A DNA stretch of 20,355 nucleotides from Balneolales bacterium (GTDB taxonomy: Bacteria > Bacteroidota > Rhodothermia > Balneolales > Natronogracilivirgulaceae): NCBI GenBank assembly GCA_007131625.1, contig SLQC01000324.1:1-20355 (forward strand). The letters run 5' to 3'. How positions within the stretch are numbered: the stretch's first letter is position 1; every line of letters begins with the position of its first letter. Shown here piece by piece: positions 1 to 7,845 of the stretch. The translations under genes and the position numbers were made by a program. A model generated the notes under the pieces. The model searched no databases. It saw nothing but the letters and a program-made list of their open reading frames with translations, and was not told where the DNA came from.

Positions 1-1
1 A

Positions 2-211
2 AAATCAGTAACACGACACGTAAATTGGATCGGTTTGTGCAATTATTTGTACGGGCTTTTTATCAGGAAATGCAGTCGTGATTTATTAAGTCGAATCTTC
101 AGGATGATACTTCACGAACGTGACTCTTTCACACAAATGCAAACGTTACAAGCGGGGTGGCTGTGTGTAGTCTTGTTTTTTTTATTGGCTGCAATCATGC
201 AGCAGTTTTAA
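2..211 (+). CDS. Possible C-terminal end of a membrane protein (partial, uncertain)
   Basis: One forward frame stays open from the left edge to a TAA at 209-211 (69 codons). Its last ~20 residues are strongly hydrophobic and would form one membrane helix, preceded by a charged stretch (HERDSFTQMQ). It could be the tail of a gene starting outside the window, or a 35-residue single-helix peptide starting at ATG 104 (or 24 residues from ATG 137). It ends 29 bases before speD. I do not recognise the family. An open frame of this length can occur by chance in a few percent of cases per frame, so the call is weak. Confidence 0.3.
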   Translation, partial: KSVTRHVNWIGLCNYLYGLFIRKCSRDLLSRIFRMILHERDSFTQMQTLQAGWLCVVLFFLLAAIMQQF

Positions 212-240
212 AATGAACCACCCATTAGATAGTAGAGCAA

Positions 241-648
241 ATGGAAGCGTTAGGAAGACAAATTTTAGTCGAATTTTACGAATGCAACGAGGATGTGCTG
301 AATGACGTTGCACAGATTGAAGCTATTTTACTCGAGGGGACCAGGGCTTCCGGCGCTTCGATAATTTCACACAAATTTCACAAATTCAGTCCGCATGGTG
401 TCAGTGGTATGGTCGTTATTGCTGAATCCCATGTGGCCATCCATACCTGGCCGGAATACGCTTATGCTGCTGTGGATATCTTTACCTGTGGCAATACGAT
501 TGATCCATGGGTTATTCAGGAACATCTCAAAGAACAGTTTGAGTCTGTCAATATCTCGACTATGGAATTGAAACGGGGGATGTTTAAAGTAGCTGAAGGG
601 CAGAAACTTCTGTTCAAACCTGAAAATGCCGCAAAATTCGAAAACTGA
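241..648 (+). CDS. speD: S-adenosylmethionine decarboxylase proenzyme (class 1B)
   Basis: This enzyme decarboxylates S-adenosylmethionine in the cytoplasm to give decarboxylated AdoMet, the aminopropyl donor for spermidine synthesis. The 135-residue length fits the short bacterial/archaeal class. The self-processing site is clear: Glu62-Ser63-His64 in AESHVAIHTWPE. Ser63 becomes the pyruvoyl group, and His68 and Cys83 (in FTCGN) occupy the same numbered positions as the catalytic residues of the Thermotoga maritima enzyme. The ATG at 241 is the natural start because the conserved N-terminal region begins at once (MEALGRQILVEFYEC). It is the first gene of a polyamine cluster. The next gene starts 5 bases after its stop, so co-transcription is likely. 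No strong ribosome binding site is seen. Confidence 0.95.
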   Translation: MEALGRQILVEFYECNEDVLNDVAQIEAILLEGTRASGASIISHKFHKFSPHGVSGMVVIAESHVAIHTWPEYAYAAVDIFTCGNTIDPWVIQEHLKEQFESVNISTMELKRGMFKVAEGQKLLFKPENAAKFEN

Positions 649-653
649 ATCAT

Positions 654-1124
654 ATGATGGTACCAACCCCGAATATATTCACACTTGTCAAAGGAGCCGG
701 TGAAGGACGCAGGTTGCTGAATGCATTTGATCAGGCGTTACTGACCGCAGGCATCGGCGATACCAATCTTGTCCGTATGAGCAGTATCATACCGCCGGGT
801 GCTGCTGAGCGAAGCAGAATCGTGCTGCCGAAGGGGGCACTCATACCGATTGCCTACGCCCATATAGATTCCAACCAACAGGGGGAACTGATCTCAGCCG
901 CTATCGCATTGGGACTTCCCGATGATCCGTCGGAGACCGGTGTGATTATGGAGTATGAAGCCAGGCAACCACTCTCGATGGTGGAAGAAAAAGCACGCCA
1001 GATGGTCGAAGATGCGTTTACCTATCGAAATCGTGCATTACGTGAAATCAAATCAGTCGGCATTGAACATATCGTGGAACAATGCGGTGCGGTTTTTGCG
1101 GGTGCCGTGCTCTGGTATGAGTAG
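654..1124 (+). CDS. pdaD: Pyruvoyl-dependent arginine decarboxylase (PvlArgDC)
   Basis: This enzyme converts arginine to agmatine plus CO2 using a self-made pyruvoyl cofactor rather than PLP. The 156-residue protein carries the cleavage motif VRMSSIIPPG, with the scissile Ser43-Ser44 pair. Glu100 in VIMEYEAR falls where the Methanocaldococcus jannaschii enzyme has its catalytic Glu109, keeping the same spacing from the pyruvoyl serine. The C-terminal GAVLWYE is typical of the family. The gene starts at ATG 654 or the adjacent ATG 657, 5-8 bases after the speD stop. Its place between speD and speE means agmatine and decarboxylated AdoMet would be made from one transcript. The family is best known from archaea and chlamydiae but also occurs in several bacterial phyla. 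Confidence 0.93.
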   Translation: MMVPTPNIFTLVKGAGEGRRLLNAFDQALLTAGIGDTNLVRMSSIIPPGAAERSRIVLPKGALIPIAYAHIDSNQQGELISAAIALGLPDDPSETGVIMEYEARQPLSMVEEKARQMVEDAFTYRNRALREIKSVGIEHIVEQCGAVFAGAVLWYE

Positions 1125-1158
1125 CAGGTACACTGTATACAATCCATTATTTGTATTC

Positions 1159-1208
1159 AATCTGTAACCAGTTCTTAATCTGTAACCAGTCATAAATCAG
1201 TAATACAC
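1159..1208 (+). repeat. Three tandem copies of a ~14-bp motif at 18-bp period
   Basis: AATCTGTAACCAGT occurs perfectly at 1159-1172 and 1177-1190. A degraded copy (AATCAGTAATACAC) starts at 1195, so all three are spaced exactly 18 bp. The array ends just ahead of the speE start. A similar AATCAGTAACAC also occurs at 3-14. It may be a regulatory array or a slippage product. Confidence 0.6.
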
Positions 1209-1224
1209 CTTTTTATTGCCAACA

Positions 1225-2070
1225 ATGCAGTTTAACGAATATTACAATGGCCGGACCGGCCTCACCGTCGGTATCAAACAGAGACTTTTTTCGGAGACAA
1301 GTCCATATCAGAAAGTGGAAGTGTTTGAAACCGATACCTGGGGAAACATGATGACCATCGATGGATTGGTCATGTTGTCGGAAAAGGATGAATTCGTTTA
1401 TCATGAGATGATCACACATACAGGAATGTTTGCCCATCCGAATCCACGCCGGGTATTGATCATCGGCGGCGGCGACGGCGGCACGGCCCGTGAAGTTTTG
1501 CGCCATCCCTCGATCGAACATGTGGATATGGTTGAAATCGATGAAACCGTAGTGCGTGCTGCCAAAGAATTCCTGCCGGATGTCGGAGCATTTGACAACC
1601 CGAAGCTTCATGTCCGCTTTGAAGATGGTATCGCCTTTGTCAAGAATGTAACCGATCCGTATGATGTGATTATCGTTGACGGATCCGATCCGGTTGGCCC
1701 GGCGGTCGATCTTTTCAGTGAGACCTTCTACCGTAACTGTTACAAATCGTTGTCCCCCCAGGGAATCCTCACCGGCCAGACGGAGAGTCCCTGGGTTCCA
1801 TCATATCACCCCGGTATAAAAAAACTGTTCGCCCACCTGGATAGAATATTTGAAGTTTCCAGGATGTATCTGGCGTTTATTCCGCTTTATCCGTCGGGAA
1901 TGTGGTCGCTTGCATTTGCCTCAAAGGGCATCCATCCGCATGATCCTGATGTGATGGATCGTGTCATCAAAGGTACCACAACTATGGAGAATGCGTTACG
2001 GTACTATAATCCGGCGATACATCAGGGATCGTTCGCTCTGCCCGGTTTTGTCCGGGAGATCCTTCGCTGA
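1225..2070 (+). CDS. speE: Spermidine synthase / polyamine aminopropyltransferase
   Basis: SpeE transfers an aminopropyl group from decarboxylated AdoMet to a diamine, classically putrescine to spermidine. The 281-residue protein shows the family order: an N-terminal beta domain (MQFNEYYNGRTGL), the nucleotide-binding loop GGGDGG at residues 81-86, the acidic VEID at 103-106, and the catalytic motif VDGSDPVGPA with Asp152 and Asp155. TGQTESPW follows. I use ATG 1225 because the conserved N-terminus begins there. A TTG at 1216 would add only three residues. It lies 100 bases after the arginine decarboxylase stop, with tandem repeats in that gap. Because an agmatine-forming enzyme is encoded next to it, agmatine as the real acceptor (as in Thermus) is possible but cannot be settled by reading. 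Confidence 0.95.
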   Translation: MQFNEYYNGRTGLTVGIKQRLFSETSPYQKVEVFETDTWGNMMTIDGLVMLSEKDEFVYHEMITHTGMFAHPNPRRVLIIGGGDGGTAREVLRHPSIEHVDMVEIDETVVRAAKEFLPDVGAFDNPKLHVRFEDGIAFVKNVTDPYDVIIVDGSDPVGPAVDLFSETFYRNCYKSLSPQGILTGQTESPWVPSYHPGIKKLFAHLDRIFEVSRMYLAFIPLYPSGMWSLAFASKGIHPHDPDVMDRVIKGTTTMENALRYYNPAIHQGSFALPGFVREILR

Positions 2071-2156
2071 TATAAATGGATTAGCGTGATGTTTTCAAGG
2101 GTAGTGTGATTGCGGACAGACCCGCGTGCATTTCCGGATATAGAATCACTTTCTAA

Positions 2157-3965
2157 ATGACAATGCTGTTTTCCTTTGTGTCGAATCGGTTGTTGTATCG
2201 GACCTGTTGTGCGATCATTGCACTTTCGGTGTACGATATGGTAATCGGAAACGGTGACCGGACAGAAGTCTTTGGTATTCCGTTAAGCAGTTCGGATGAA
2301 ACGGAGCTATTGCAATTTTACAAGGACGGCAGTACGGCGCAGGTACCTGAGTACCTGCAGGATTCACTCTCCGTTATCAATCAGATCAGGCCGGTTGATA
2401 AAGGCACTGTTCACGGAATTCTCGCCCGCTATTTTGCCGGCGAAGGGTATTTTTCCGCAAGGACCGACAGTATTTCATATGGGGAAGCACCTGGTTCCTC
2501 CCTTCGCGTGTACACATCCCCCGGTTGCCGATTCACCATTGGATCGTTGGGATACCATGTGAAGGACAATGACTCCAATCTGCTGGAGGGTATGATTTCA
2601 TTCTACGGAGAAGGGGATTTCTATGCCGAAGTACCACTTGAAGAGGAATTGCGGCGCTATGTCCGGCACATTGAAAAGCTCGGATATCCGCTTGCCACAC
2701 TGGAAATTACGGAATTCATACCTGATCTTGAATCATGCGAGGTGTCGCTGGTTGTAGATGTTGTGACGGGCGAAAAGCTTCATGCTGCCGGGGTATGGAC
2801 CAGGGGGCTGAGCCAGCACAACCCTGATTACATTGAAACCGCAACAGGAATACGGCAAAATGATCTCATCACCCCTGACCTTTTCCAACGAGGTCGCAGA
2901 AACCTCGAAAATACTGATCTGTTTCATGAAGTCAGTGACGGGGATATCGTCATCCGTGATGGGGAGCCTTATGTCTACTACCAGGTTTCCGAACGCAGGG
3001 CCAACCATTTTGATCTGATGTTCGGTTATGTACCGGAGCAGGTCAGCGGCTATCAGATCGTCGGTAGCGGCCATATGCTTATACGCAACGTGGGATGGTC
3101 GGGAAGTACCATGGATTTGTCATTCGATCGCCTCGATAATATGGTAACTCAATTGGATGTAGAATATGGCAGACAATGGATTATGGGTATGCCAGCAGGT
3201 GCGTCACTAGGCTTCCGGTTTCTGCAGCAGGACACCAGTTATCAGGTGCGGGAATGGCGGTCGGAGGGCTCATGGAACCTGAGTCCGGAGCGCAAGATTT
3301 TGCTTCATATGAGACAAGAGAATGCGGTTTCCGGTGACGAAACACCGATGTCGGCAAGGGTGCTTGACGGTGTCACAAGATCGGCTGGATTCGGCTTTCA
3401 TTATGACAACCGGGACAGCAGGCTCAATCCGACCCTGGGCAGGATATTTCATCTATATGTCGAGTCGGGGTTTCGCCGGGTAACCGACTCCAGAGTTGAA
3501 GAGTTGCAGAGCGTGGGGACGATGATGCAGCAGCGCGTTAAAACATTCATACAGATTTTCTATAGCCCGTTCCCCAGACATGTCGTATCGCCCAAGATCA
3601 CCGGATCTGTTGTCGAGTCACCGGAGTACACAGAAACCGATTTGATTCGTCTGGGAGGGTCACGATCGATCCGTGGATACCGTGAGGAGCAGTTCCGGGT
3701 GTCGCGTACAGCATGGAGCGATGTGGAGTACCGGTATCTGCTTGACGCCTATTCGCATGCATTTCTATTTGCCGCCGGCGGCATATATGAACAACCGAAG
3801 TTGATCGGGCAGGATCGGCCAGGGGAGACGGAATGGCTGCATTCGGGAGGATTCGGATTCCGATACCGGACACCTATCGGGATCATGCAATTTACCTATG
3901 CGGTATCCGGCGAGGATCCATTGCACAACGGAAAAGTGCACTTCAGTTTATCGGCGCAGTTCTAG
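2157..3965 (+). CDS. Omp85/BamA-like outer-membrane protein (surface antigen D15 family)
   Basis: A 602-residue protein with an N-terminal hydrophobic stretch that may be a signal peptide, an N-terminal half resembling POTRA domains (for example VDKGTVHGILARYFAGEGYF, about residues 82-101), and a C-terminal half of alternating beta strands. The diagnostic feature is GGSRSIRGYREEQF, whose Ile-Arg-Gly-Tyr at 505-508 matches the conserved loop-6 (V/I)RG(F/Y) motif of Omp85 barrels. The last residue is Phe602 (HFSLSAQF), as expected for an outer-membrane insertion signal. It is shorter than BamA (about 800 residues) and nearer TamA or patatin/FhaC-like Omp85 proteins. Its role may be assembly or export of an envelope component. 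The start could be ATG 2157 or 2163. It lies 86 bases after speE and converges with the MFS gene. Confidence 0.82.
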   Translation: MTMLFSFVSNRLLYRTCCAIIALSVYDMVIGNGDRTEVFGIPLSSSDETELLQFYKDGSTAQVPEYLQDSLSVINQIRPVDKGTVHGILARYFAGEGYFSARTDSISYGEAPGSSLRVYTSPGCRFTIGSLGYHVKDNDSNLLEGMISFYGEGDFYAEVPLEEELRRYVRHIEKLGYPLATLEITEFIPDLESCEVSLVVDVVTGEKLHAAGVWTRGLSQHNPDYIETATGIRQNDLITPDLFQRGRRNLENTDLFHEVSDGDIVIRDGEPYVYYQVSERRANHFDLMFGYVPEQVSGYQIVGSGHMLIRNVGWSGSTMDLSFDRLDNMVTQLDVEYGRQWIMGMPAGASLGFRFLQQDTSYQVREWRSEGSWNLSPERKILLHMRQENAVSGDETPMSARVLDGVTRSAGFGFHYDNRDSRLNPTLGRIFHLYVESGFRRVTDSRVEELQSVGTMMQQRVKTFIQIFYSPFPRHVVSPKITGSVVESPEYTETDLIRLGGSRSIRGYREEQFRVSRTAWSDVEYRYLLDAYSHAFLFAAGGIYEQPKLIGQDRPGETEWLHSGGFGFRYRTPIGIMQFTYAVSGEDPLHNGKVHFSLSAQF

Positions 3966-4017
3966 TTTTGACTCCTTCTCAGGAATTCATCTATCTATTG
4001 TTTTTATTCATGTTGTT

Positions 4018-5301
4018 TTATGAGTTAATTGAAACGGGCTCGAGATTTGGTGAAAGGTGATGAATTATGAATAAGGCAATCAGATAACTGAAGGAAAATA
4101 ATACGAAAGGATAGGTATAACCCTGCAAACCTGCTTCTTCAAGTGCGTAGCCAATCAGCAATGCGGTAAACATGGCTCCAAAGGAACTAAAGGAGGTGGA
4201 AAATCCAATTACCGATGCAACTGCTTTCCTTGGAAAAAGATCAGACGCAATGGTAAATATGTTGGCAGACCAGGAATTATGTGCACCTGCAGCCAACGCA
4301 ATGAGTGCCACACTCACAAAAAGTGAATCGATAAAAGGTACGCTCATGACAGGCAATACCAGAATGGCAGTGCCTAACATGGTCATTTTACGTGCAAAAT
4401 TTGCGGTATTTCCTCTCTTTATTAACCAGGAAGATGAGGCACCGCCGATAATACCTCCAAAGTAAGCTACTACATATATGATTATCAGAGGAAGAGCAAG
4501 TTCCAGAAGTTCAATACCGAATTTGTCATGTAAAAATTTTGCACCCCAGAACAGATAGAAATACCAAACAGGATCAGCAAACAATTTCCCGAAAGCCACC
4601 ACCCAGGTTTGGCGATACATAATAATATTTTTCCAGGGTATTTTAATTGTTTCAACTTCTGTCCCATCGGTTTGTATACGATCGCTTTGTATGTATTCCA
4701 GCTCCTTCAGATTCACGAAGCGCGACTGTTCAGGCGGTCTGAATAAAAAAAGCCATGCCACCAACCATACACCGCTTAAAATAGCAGAAAAAACAAATAC
4801 ATATTGCCATGATATAAATAAAAGTATTATCAAAGGAACCAGTAAAGGTCCAATTATCTGTCCAAAGTTACTGCCTCCGTTAAATAAACCGGTTGCAAAA
4901 GCCCTCTCCCTTTGAGGAAACCACTCAGAAATGATTTTTATACTGGCAGGGAAATTCCCGCCTTGTCCTATTCCAAGTCCCAGTCTGGCCAATGCAAACC
5001 CCACCCAACTTAGGGCAAAAGCATGGGAAAGGCTGGCAAGACCCCAGATACAAACAGAAAGTGTAAATCCGCGACGTGTCCCTATCCGATCAATAATATA
5101 CCCTACAAGAAAAGGACCGACAGCATAAGCCAGTTGAAAGGAAAAAACAATATAGCCATACTGTTGTTCAGTCCACTGAAAAAGATCTCCAAGCTGAGGA
5201 GCGAGTATGCCCAAAATGACTCGATCGAAGTAAACAACCGTTGTTGAAAAAAAAAGCAGAAGTACAATTACCCACCGAAATCTGGTTGACTTTAGCTCCA
5301 T
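4018..5301 (-). CDS. MFS transporter, anion:cation symporter (ExuT-like) family
   Basis: A 427-residue inner-membrane protein with about 12 hydrophobic helices in two halves. The loop between helices 2 and 3 has the MFS signature form GYIIDRIGTRRG. Helix 1 contains YFDRVILG, a hallmark of the hexuronate/glucarate/phthalate (ACS) subfamily, and GLGIGQGGNFPASIKIISEWFP is the typical helix-4 stretch of ExuT-like transporters. A hydrophilic central loop (about residues 190-225) links the halves. It probably imports a sugar acid by proton symport; the exact substrate cannot be read. It is transcribed leftward from an AT-rich divergent spacer shared with a DUF6807 gene, which also points to carbohydrate use. 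Its 3' end is 52 bases from the converging Omp85-like gene. Its base composition is visibly more AT-rich than its left neighbours. Confidence 0.9.
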   Translation of the reverse strand: MELKSTRFRWVIVLLLFFSTTVVYFDRVILGILAPQLGDLFQWTEQQYGYIVFSFQLAYAVGPFLVGYIIDRIGTRRGFTLSVCIWGLASLSHAFALSWVGFALARLGLGIGQGGNFPASIKIISEWFPQRERAFATGLFNGGSNFGQIIGPLLVPLIILLFISWQYVFVFSAILSGVWLVAWLFLFRPPEQSRFVNLKELEYIQSDRIQTDGTEVETIKIPWKNIIMYRQTWVVAFGKLFADPVWYFYLFWGAKFLHDKFGIELLELALPLIIIYVVAYFGGIIGGASSSWLIKRGNTANFARKMTMLGTAILVLPVMSVPFIDSLFVSVALIALAAGAHNSWSANIFTIASDLFPRKAVASVIGFSTSFSSFGAMFTALLIGYALEEAGLQGYTYPFVLFSFSYLIALFIIHHLSPNLEPVSINS

Positions 5302-5935
5302 ATCAAGTCCAAATATTTTAGTAATCTGAGTCTTTGAACAACTACACTTCGCTCATGTTCAATTTTTTATATTAGCATCCATAGAATGGTCTGATGCACT
5401 TCAAACCCTGATTTTCAAAATCGTTTATTTATTGATTAGGAAATTATTTTACTTGTTAAAAAATTATGACACTAATGATTCTAATTAAAAAATGGTGAGT
5501 TTTGTAAGTTAGATGTAATGATAATTTTTTTTAAAGCGATCATCAGAAATAAAACTTCCCCTGTATGGAACAGGTAATAAAAAAGTAATCAGGGTAATCT
5601 GAAAATACAACAATTAATGAGCAATGAATTCAATCTGTTTCTTCAATTGTTAATAATATCCATCTTATTGATATTATGACAGTTATTTATTACGACAGAA
5701 TTATTTCCGGATATCTGCTGTCAATTAGAACTTGATGAGTATCGCTTCGTTTTATACTTTTTAAATTATCCAGTTACTAAAAAAATCGGTATTTTTTTAT
5801 CCGGGATCATGTTGTTTTGCGTTTTTGTAGTTCAGTATTCATTTTGTTACTATAAGACTTTGTATCAACATTCTAATTTTTTTCAATACAATATTTTCGG
5901 CATTTTTATAAGCTTATTTTACATGGAGCAATGAT
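5302..5935. other. AT-rich divergent intergenic region
   Basis: These 634 bases separate the leftward MFS gene and the rightward DUF6807 gene and carry no credible coding frame. The stretch is markedly richer in A and T than the genes around it. It must hold both promoters. One weak Bacteroidota-type match on + is TTTG at 5501-5504 and TAATTTTT at 5522-5529 (17-bp gap), though it lies far from the start at 5936. A perfect inverted repeat is listed separately. No tRNA or riboswitch fold was recognised. Confidence 0.6.
5653..5677. promoter_or_regulatory. Candidate operator: 8-bp perfect inverted repeat
   Basis: ATAATATC at 5653-5660 and GATATTAT at 5670-5677 are perfect reverse complements separated by 9 bases. 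Lying inside the divergent spacer between a sugar-acid transporter and a carbohydrate-associated lipoprotein, it could bind a dimeric regulator. The high A+T content makes chance occurrence quite possible. Confidence 0.3.
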
Positions 5936-6931
5936 ATGTATAACATGAAAAATGTAGTCGCTATAGTTATTATTCTCGTTTTTGCAGGTATGGTCCGGGG
6001 TTGTGCAACTGAAACCAACGATTTTGACGGGAATGATCAGCAGGGCGTGCAAATTGACCTTGATGAGCAGGAGGGAACAGCCACGGTCAGAATTGGAGGG
6101 GAGCATTTTACAACTTACCGGTTTGGAGAGGATTTTCGGATTCCCATATTATGGCCGGTAATTGCAGAAGGCGGTGTTACTGTAACAAGAAATTGGCCGA
6201 TGGGGGATGATGAACCGGAGTCACGTGGTGATCACCCGCATCAAAGATCCATCTGGACGGCTTTTGGTGATGTAAACGGTTTCGATCACTGGCGAGAGCC
6301 TCCTGTGGGGTTACCAATTATCAGTCAGGGAGTAAAAGTGTCATCCGGGGATGATTCTGGGGTCATCAGTGCCCGGAATACCTGGGTCGACGATGCTGGA
6401 GATCCTCTTGTGGATGATTTTCGGGAGTATCGTTTCTATAATTCACCGGCATCTGCAAGAATTTTTGACCAGAAGATCACGTTCCGGGCATCATATGGAG
6501 ATGTTACATTTGGAGACGATAAAGAAGGGCTTATAGCATTTCGTATTCGTCCGGAAATAAAGGGCAACAGAGCGGGTATATTAACCAATGCCCGGGGGAG
6601 TCAGGGTGAACAGGAAGTATACGGTACGCCAACAGAATGGATGGATTATTCAGGACATATTGAAGGAGTAGGTCATCGAGGCATTGCGCTTTTTGTACAT
6701 CCGGACAATTTTCGACTGCCGGCCTGGCATGTTCGGGATTATGGTCTGGTCGGATGTAATTTCTTCGCCATGAATGACGTGGCCGGCCTGGAAGACGGAA
6801 CCTATACATTGCCGCATGGAGCCGAGCTTACCATTTATGTCCGATTTTTGATTCATTCCGGCGATGTGGATGCCGCTGGGGTTCAGGAACACTATGAAGA
6901 ATATGCCAATACACAAGTAACCGCATGGTAG
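5936..6931 (+). CDS. DUF6807 (PmoA-family) lipoprotein
   Basis: A 331-residue exported protein. An N-terminal hydrophobic segment ends in MVRGCA, a passable lipobox, so it is probably a lipoprotein. The core matches the DUF6807 family often labelled PmoA: HPHQRSIW at residues 100-107 followed by GDVNGFDHW, and near the end WHVRDYGLVGCNFF. The family is named after methane oxygenase in some databases, but it is soluble or exported and has no link to methane oxidation. It is commonly found in carbohydrate-degradation loci of Bacteroidota and Planctomycetes, with no proven reaction that I can state. The start at 5936 is supported by GGAG at 5925-5928 with 7-base spacing; ATG 5945 is the alternative. 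It is divergent from the ExuT-like transporter, suggesting a joint role in sugar-acid or uronide use. Confidence 0.85.
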   Translation: MYNMKNVVAIVIILVFAGMVRGCATETNDFDGNDQQGVQIDLDEQEGTATVRIGGEHFTTYRFGEDFRIPILWPVIAEGGVTVTRNWPMGDDEPESRGDHPHQRSIWTAFGDVNGFDHWREPPVGLPIISQGVKVSSGDDSGVISARNTWVDDAGDPLVDDFREYRFYNSPASARIFDQKITFRASYGDVTFGDDKEGLIAFRIRPEIKGNRAGILTNARGSQGEQEVYGTPTEWMDYSGHIEGVGHRGIALFVHPDNFRLPAWHVRDYGLVGCNFFAMNDVAGLEDGTYTLPHGAELTIYVRFLIHSGDVDAAGVQEHYEEYANTQVTAW

Positions 6932-6984
6932 TTGCAAGTATCATGTAGCCCTAAACCCGGGATGGCCTTGTTGCTGTCTAAATC

Positions 6985-7000
6985 GAAGCTGCCCCGCTTC
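6985..7000 (+). terminator. Weak hairpin downstream of the DUF6807 gene
   Basis: GAAGC at 6985-6989 pairs with GCTTC at 6996-7000 around a six-base loop, 54 bases after the DUF6807 stop. The next bases are not a T run, so this is at best a poor intrinsic terminator. It may only mark the transcript end before the corrinoid gene. Confidence 0.25.
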
Positions 7001-7128
7001 TGCGCCATTTATTTATCAATATCCTGTTGTACAGTGTGGTTTATTTCGGTCCCTTTATCCGGGATGAAAAGTAAAATTATTTATCGTGTGTATGGTTTAT
7101 AAAATGAAAAAATCATTAAAATAGCTAT

Positions 7129-7794
7129 ATGGAACTGATTGAACGAATTGCACATTGCATAGAATTTGGAAAAATCAACAAGGCCGCTCCTTACCCACCC
7201 GATATGCAGGGCCAGGATGGAGCCGATGAATTAACTGTACAGGCATTGAAAGAAGGGATTGAGCCGGATATCATACTGAATAAGGGGATGATCACCGGTA
7301 TGGAACGAGTCGGAAAAAAATTTTCGGAGAACAAGATCTTCGTACCTCAGATGCTGATGGCGGCAAAAGCAATGGGTGCATCCATGCAGCATATCAAACC
7401 TTATTTTCAATCAGGCAGTGTTAAGAGAAAAGGTACGTTCATCATCGGAACTGTTCAGGGAGATTTGCACGATATCGGGAAAAACCTCGTGGCTATGATG
7501 GTAGAAGGAAGTGGTTACGAAGTCATCGACCTTGGTGTAGATGTGGGTGCCAATACGTTTCTTGAGGAGATGGAGAAACATCCGAAAGCGGTAGTCGGGC
7601 TCTCTGCGCTTCTGACAACAACCATGATGAACATGGAGGATATCACCAAAAGAATAAAGGAAAAAAAACCTGAATCAAAAGTTTGTATTGGTGGGGCTCC
7701 AGTTACAAATGATTTCTGCAAAAAAATTAATGCCGATCTGTACAGCCCAGATCCTCAGGGTTTGGTGACCTATTTAAACAAACTGGCTTCGTAA
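7129..7794 (+). CDS. Corrinoid (cobalamin)-binding methyltransferase subunit
   Basis: A 221-residue cytoplasmic protein of the MtbC/MttC/MetH-like corrinoid family, which carries a methyl group on cobalt between two methyltransferases. It has the helical cap (ILNKGMITGMERVGKKF and IFVPQMLMAAKAM, residues 49-82), then the B12-binding Rossmann domain with the DxHxxG motif at Asp112-Leu-His114-Asp-Ile-Gly117. His114 would be the lower cobalt ligand. SALLTTTM (from Ser159) and CIGGAPV complete the cobalamin site. An insertion in the cap (APYPPDMQGQDGADE, residues 20-34) marks a subgroup. Neither a uroporphyrinogen-decarboxylase-like nor a trimethylamine-type methyltransferase lies beside it in this window, so its partners must be elsewhere. 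It is 197 bases after the DUF6807 gene and converges with aguB. Confidence 0.9.
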   Translation: MELIERIAHCIEFGKINKAAPYPPDMQGQDGADELTVQALKEGIEPDIILNKGMITGMERVGKKFSENKIFVPQMLMAAKAMGASMQHIKPYFQSGSVKRKGTFIIGTVQGDLHDIGKNLVAMMVEGSGYEVIDLGVDVGANTFLEEMEKHPKAVVGLSALLTTTMMNMEDITKRIKEKKPESKVCIGGAPVTNDFCKKINADLYSPDPQGLVTYLNKLAS

Positions 7795-7845
7795 AAAAAA
7801 GCAGGACCACCCTTACTCACAACTCGCCTGCGCAAGGTATACATC

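Noticed and set aside
1216..1224. TTG start for speE adding three residues
   Set aside because: The conserved SpeE N-terminus begins at the ATG at 1225, and nothing supports the extension.
5936..6931. Reading the PmoA-family label as methane monooxygenase
   Set aside because: The protein is an exported soluble-type DUF6807 member with no membrane monooxygenase features and no pmoB or pmoC beside it.
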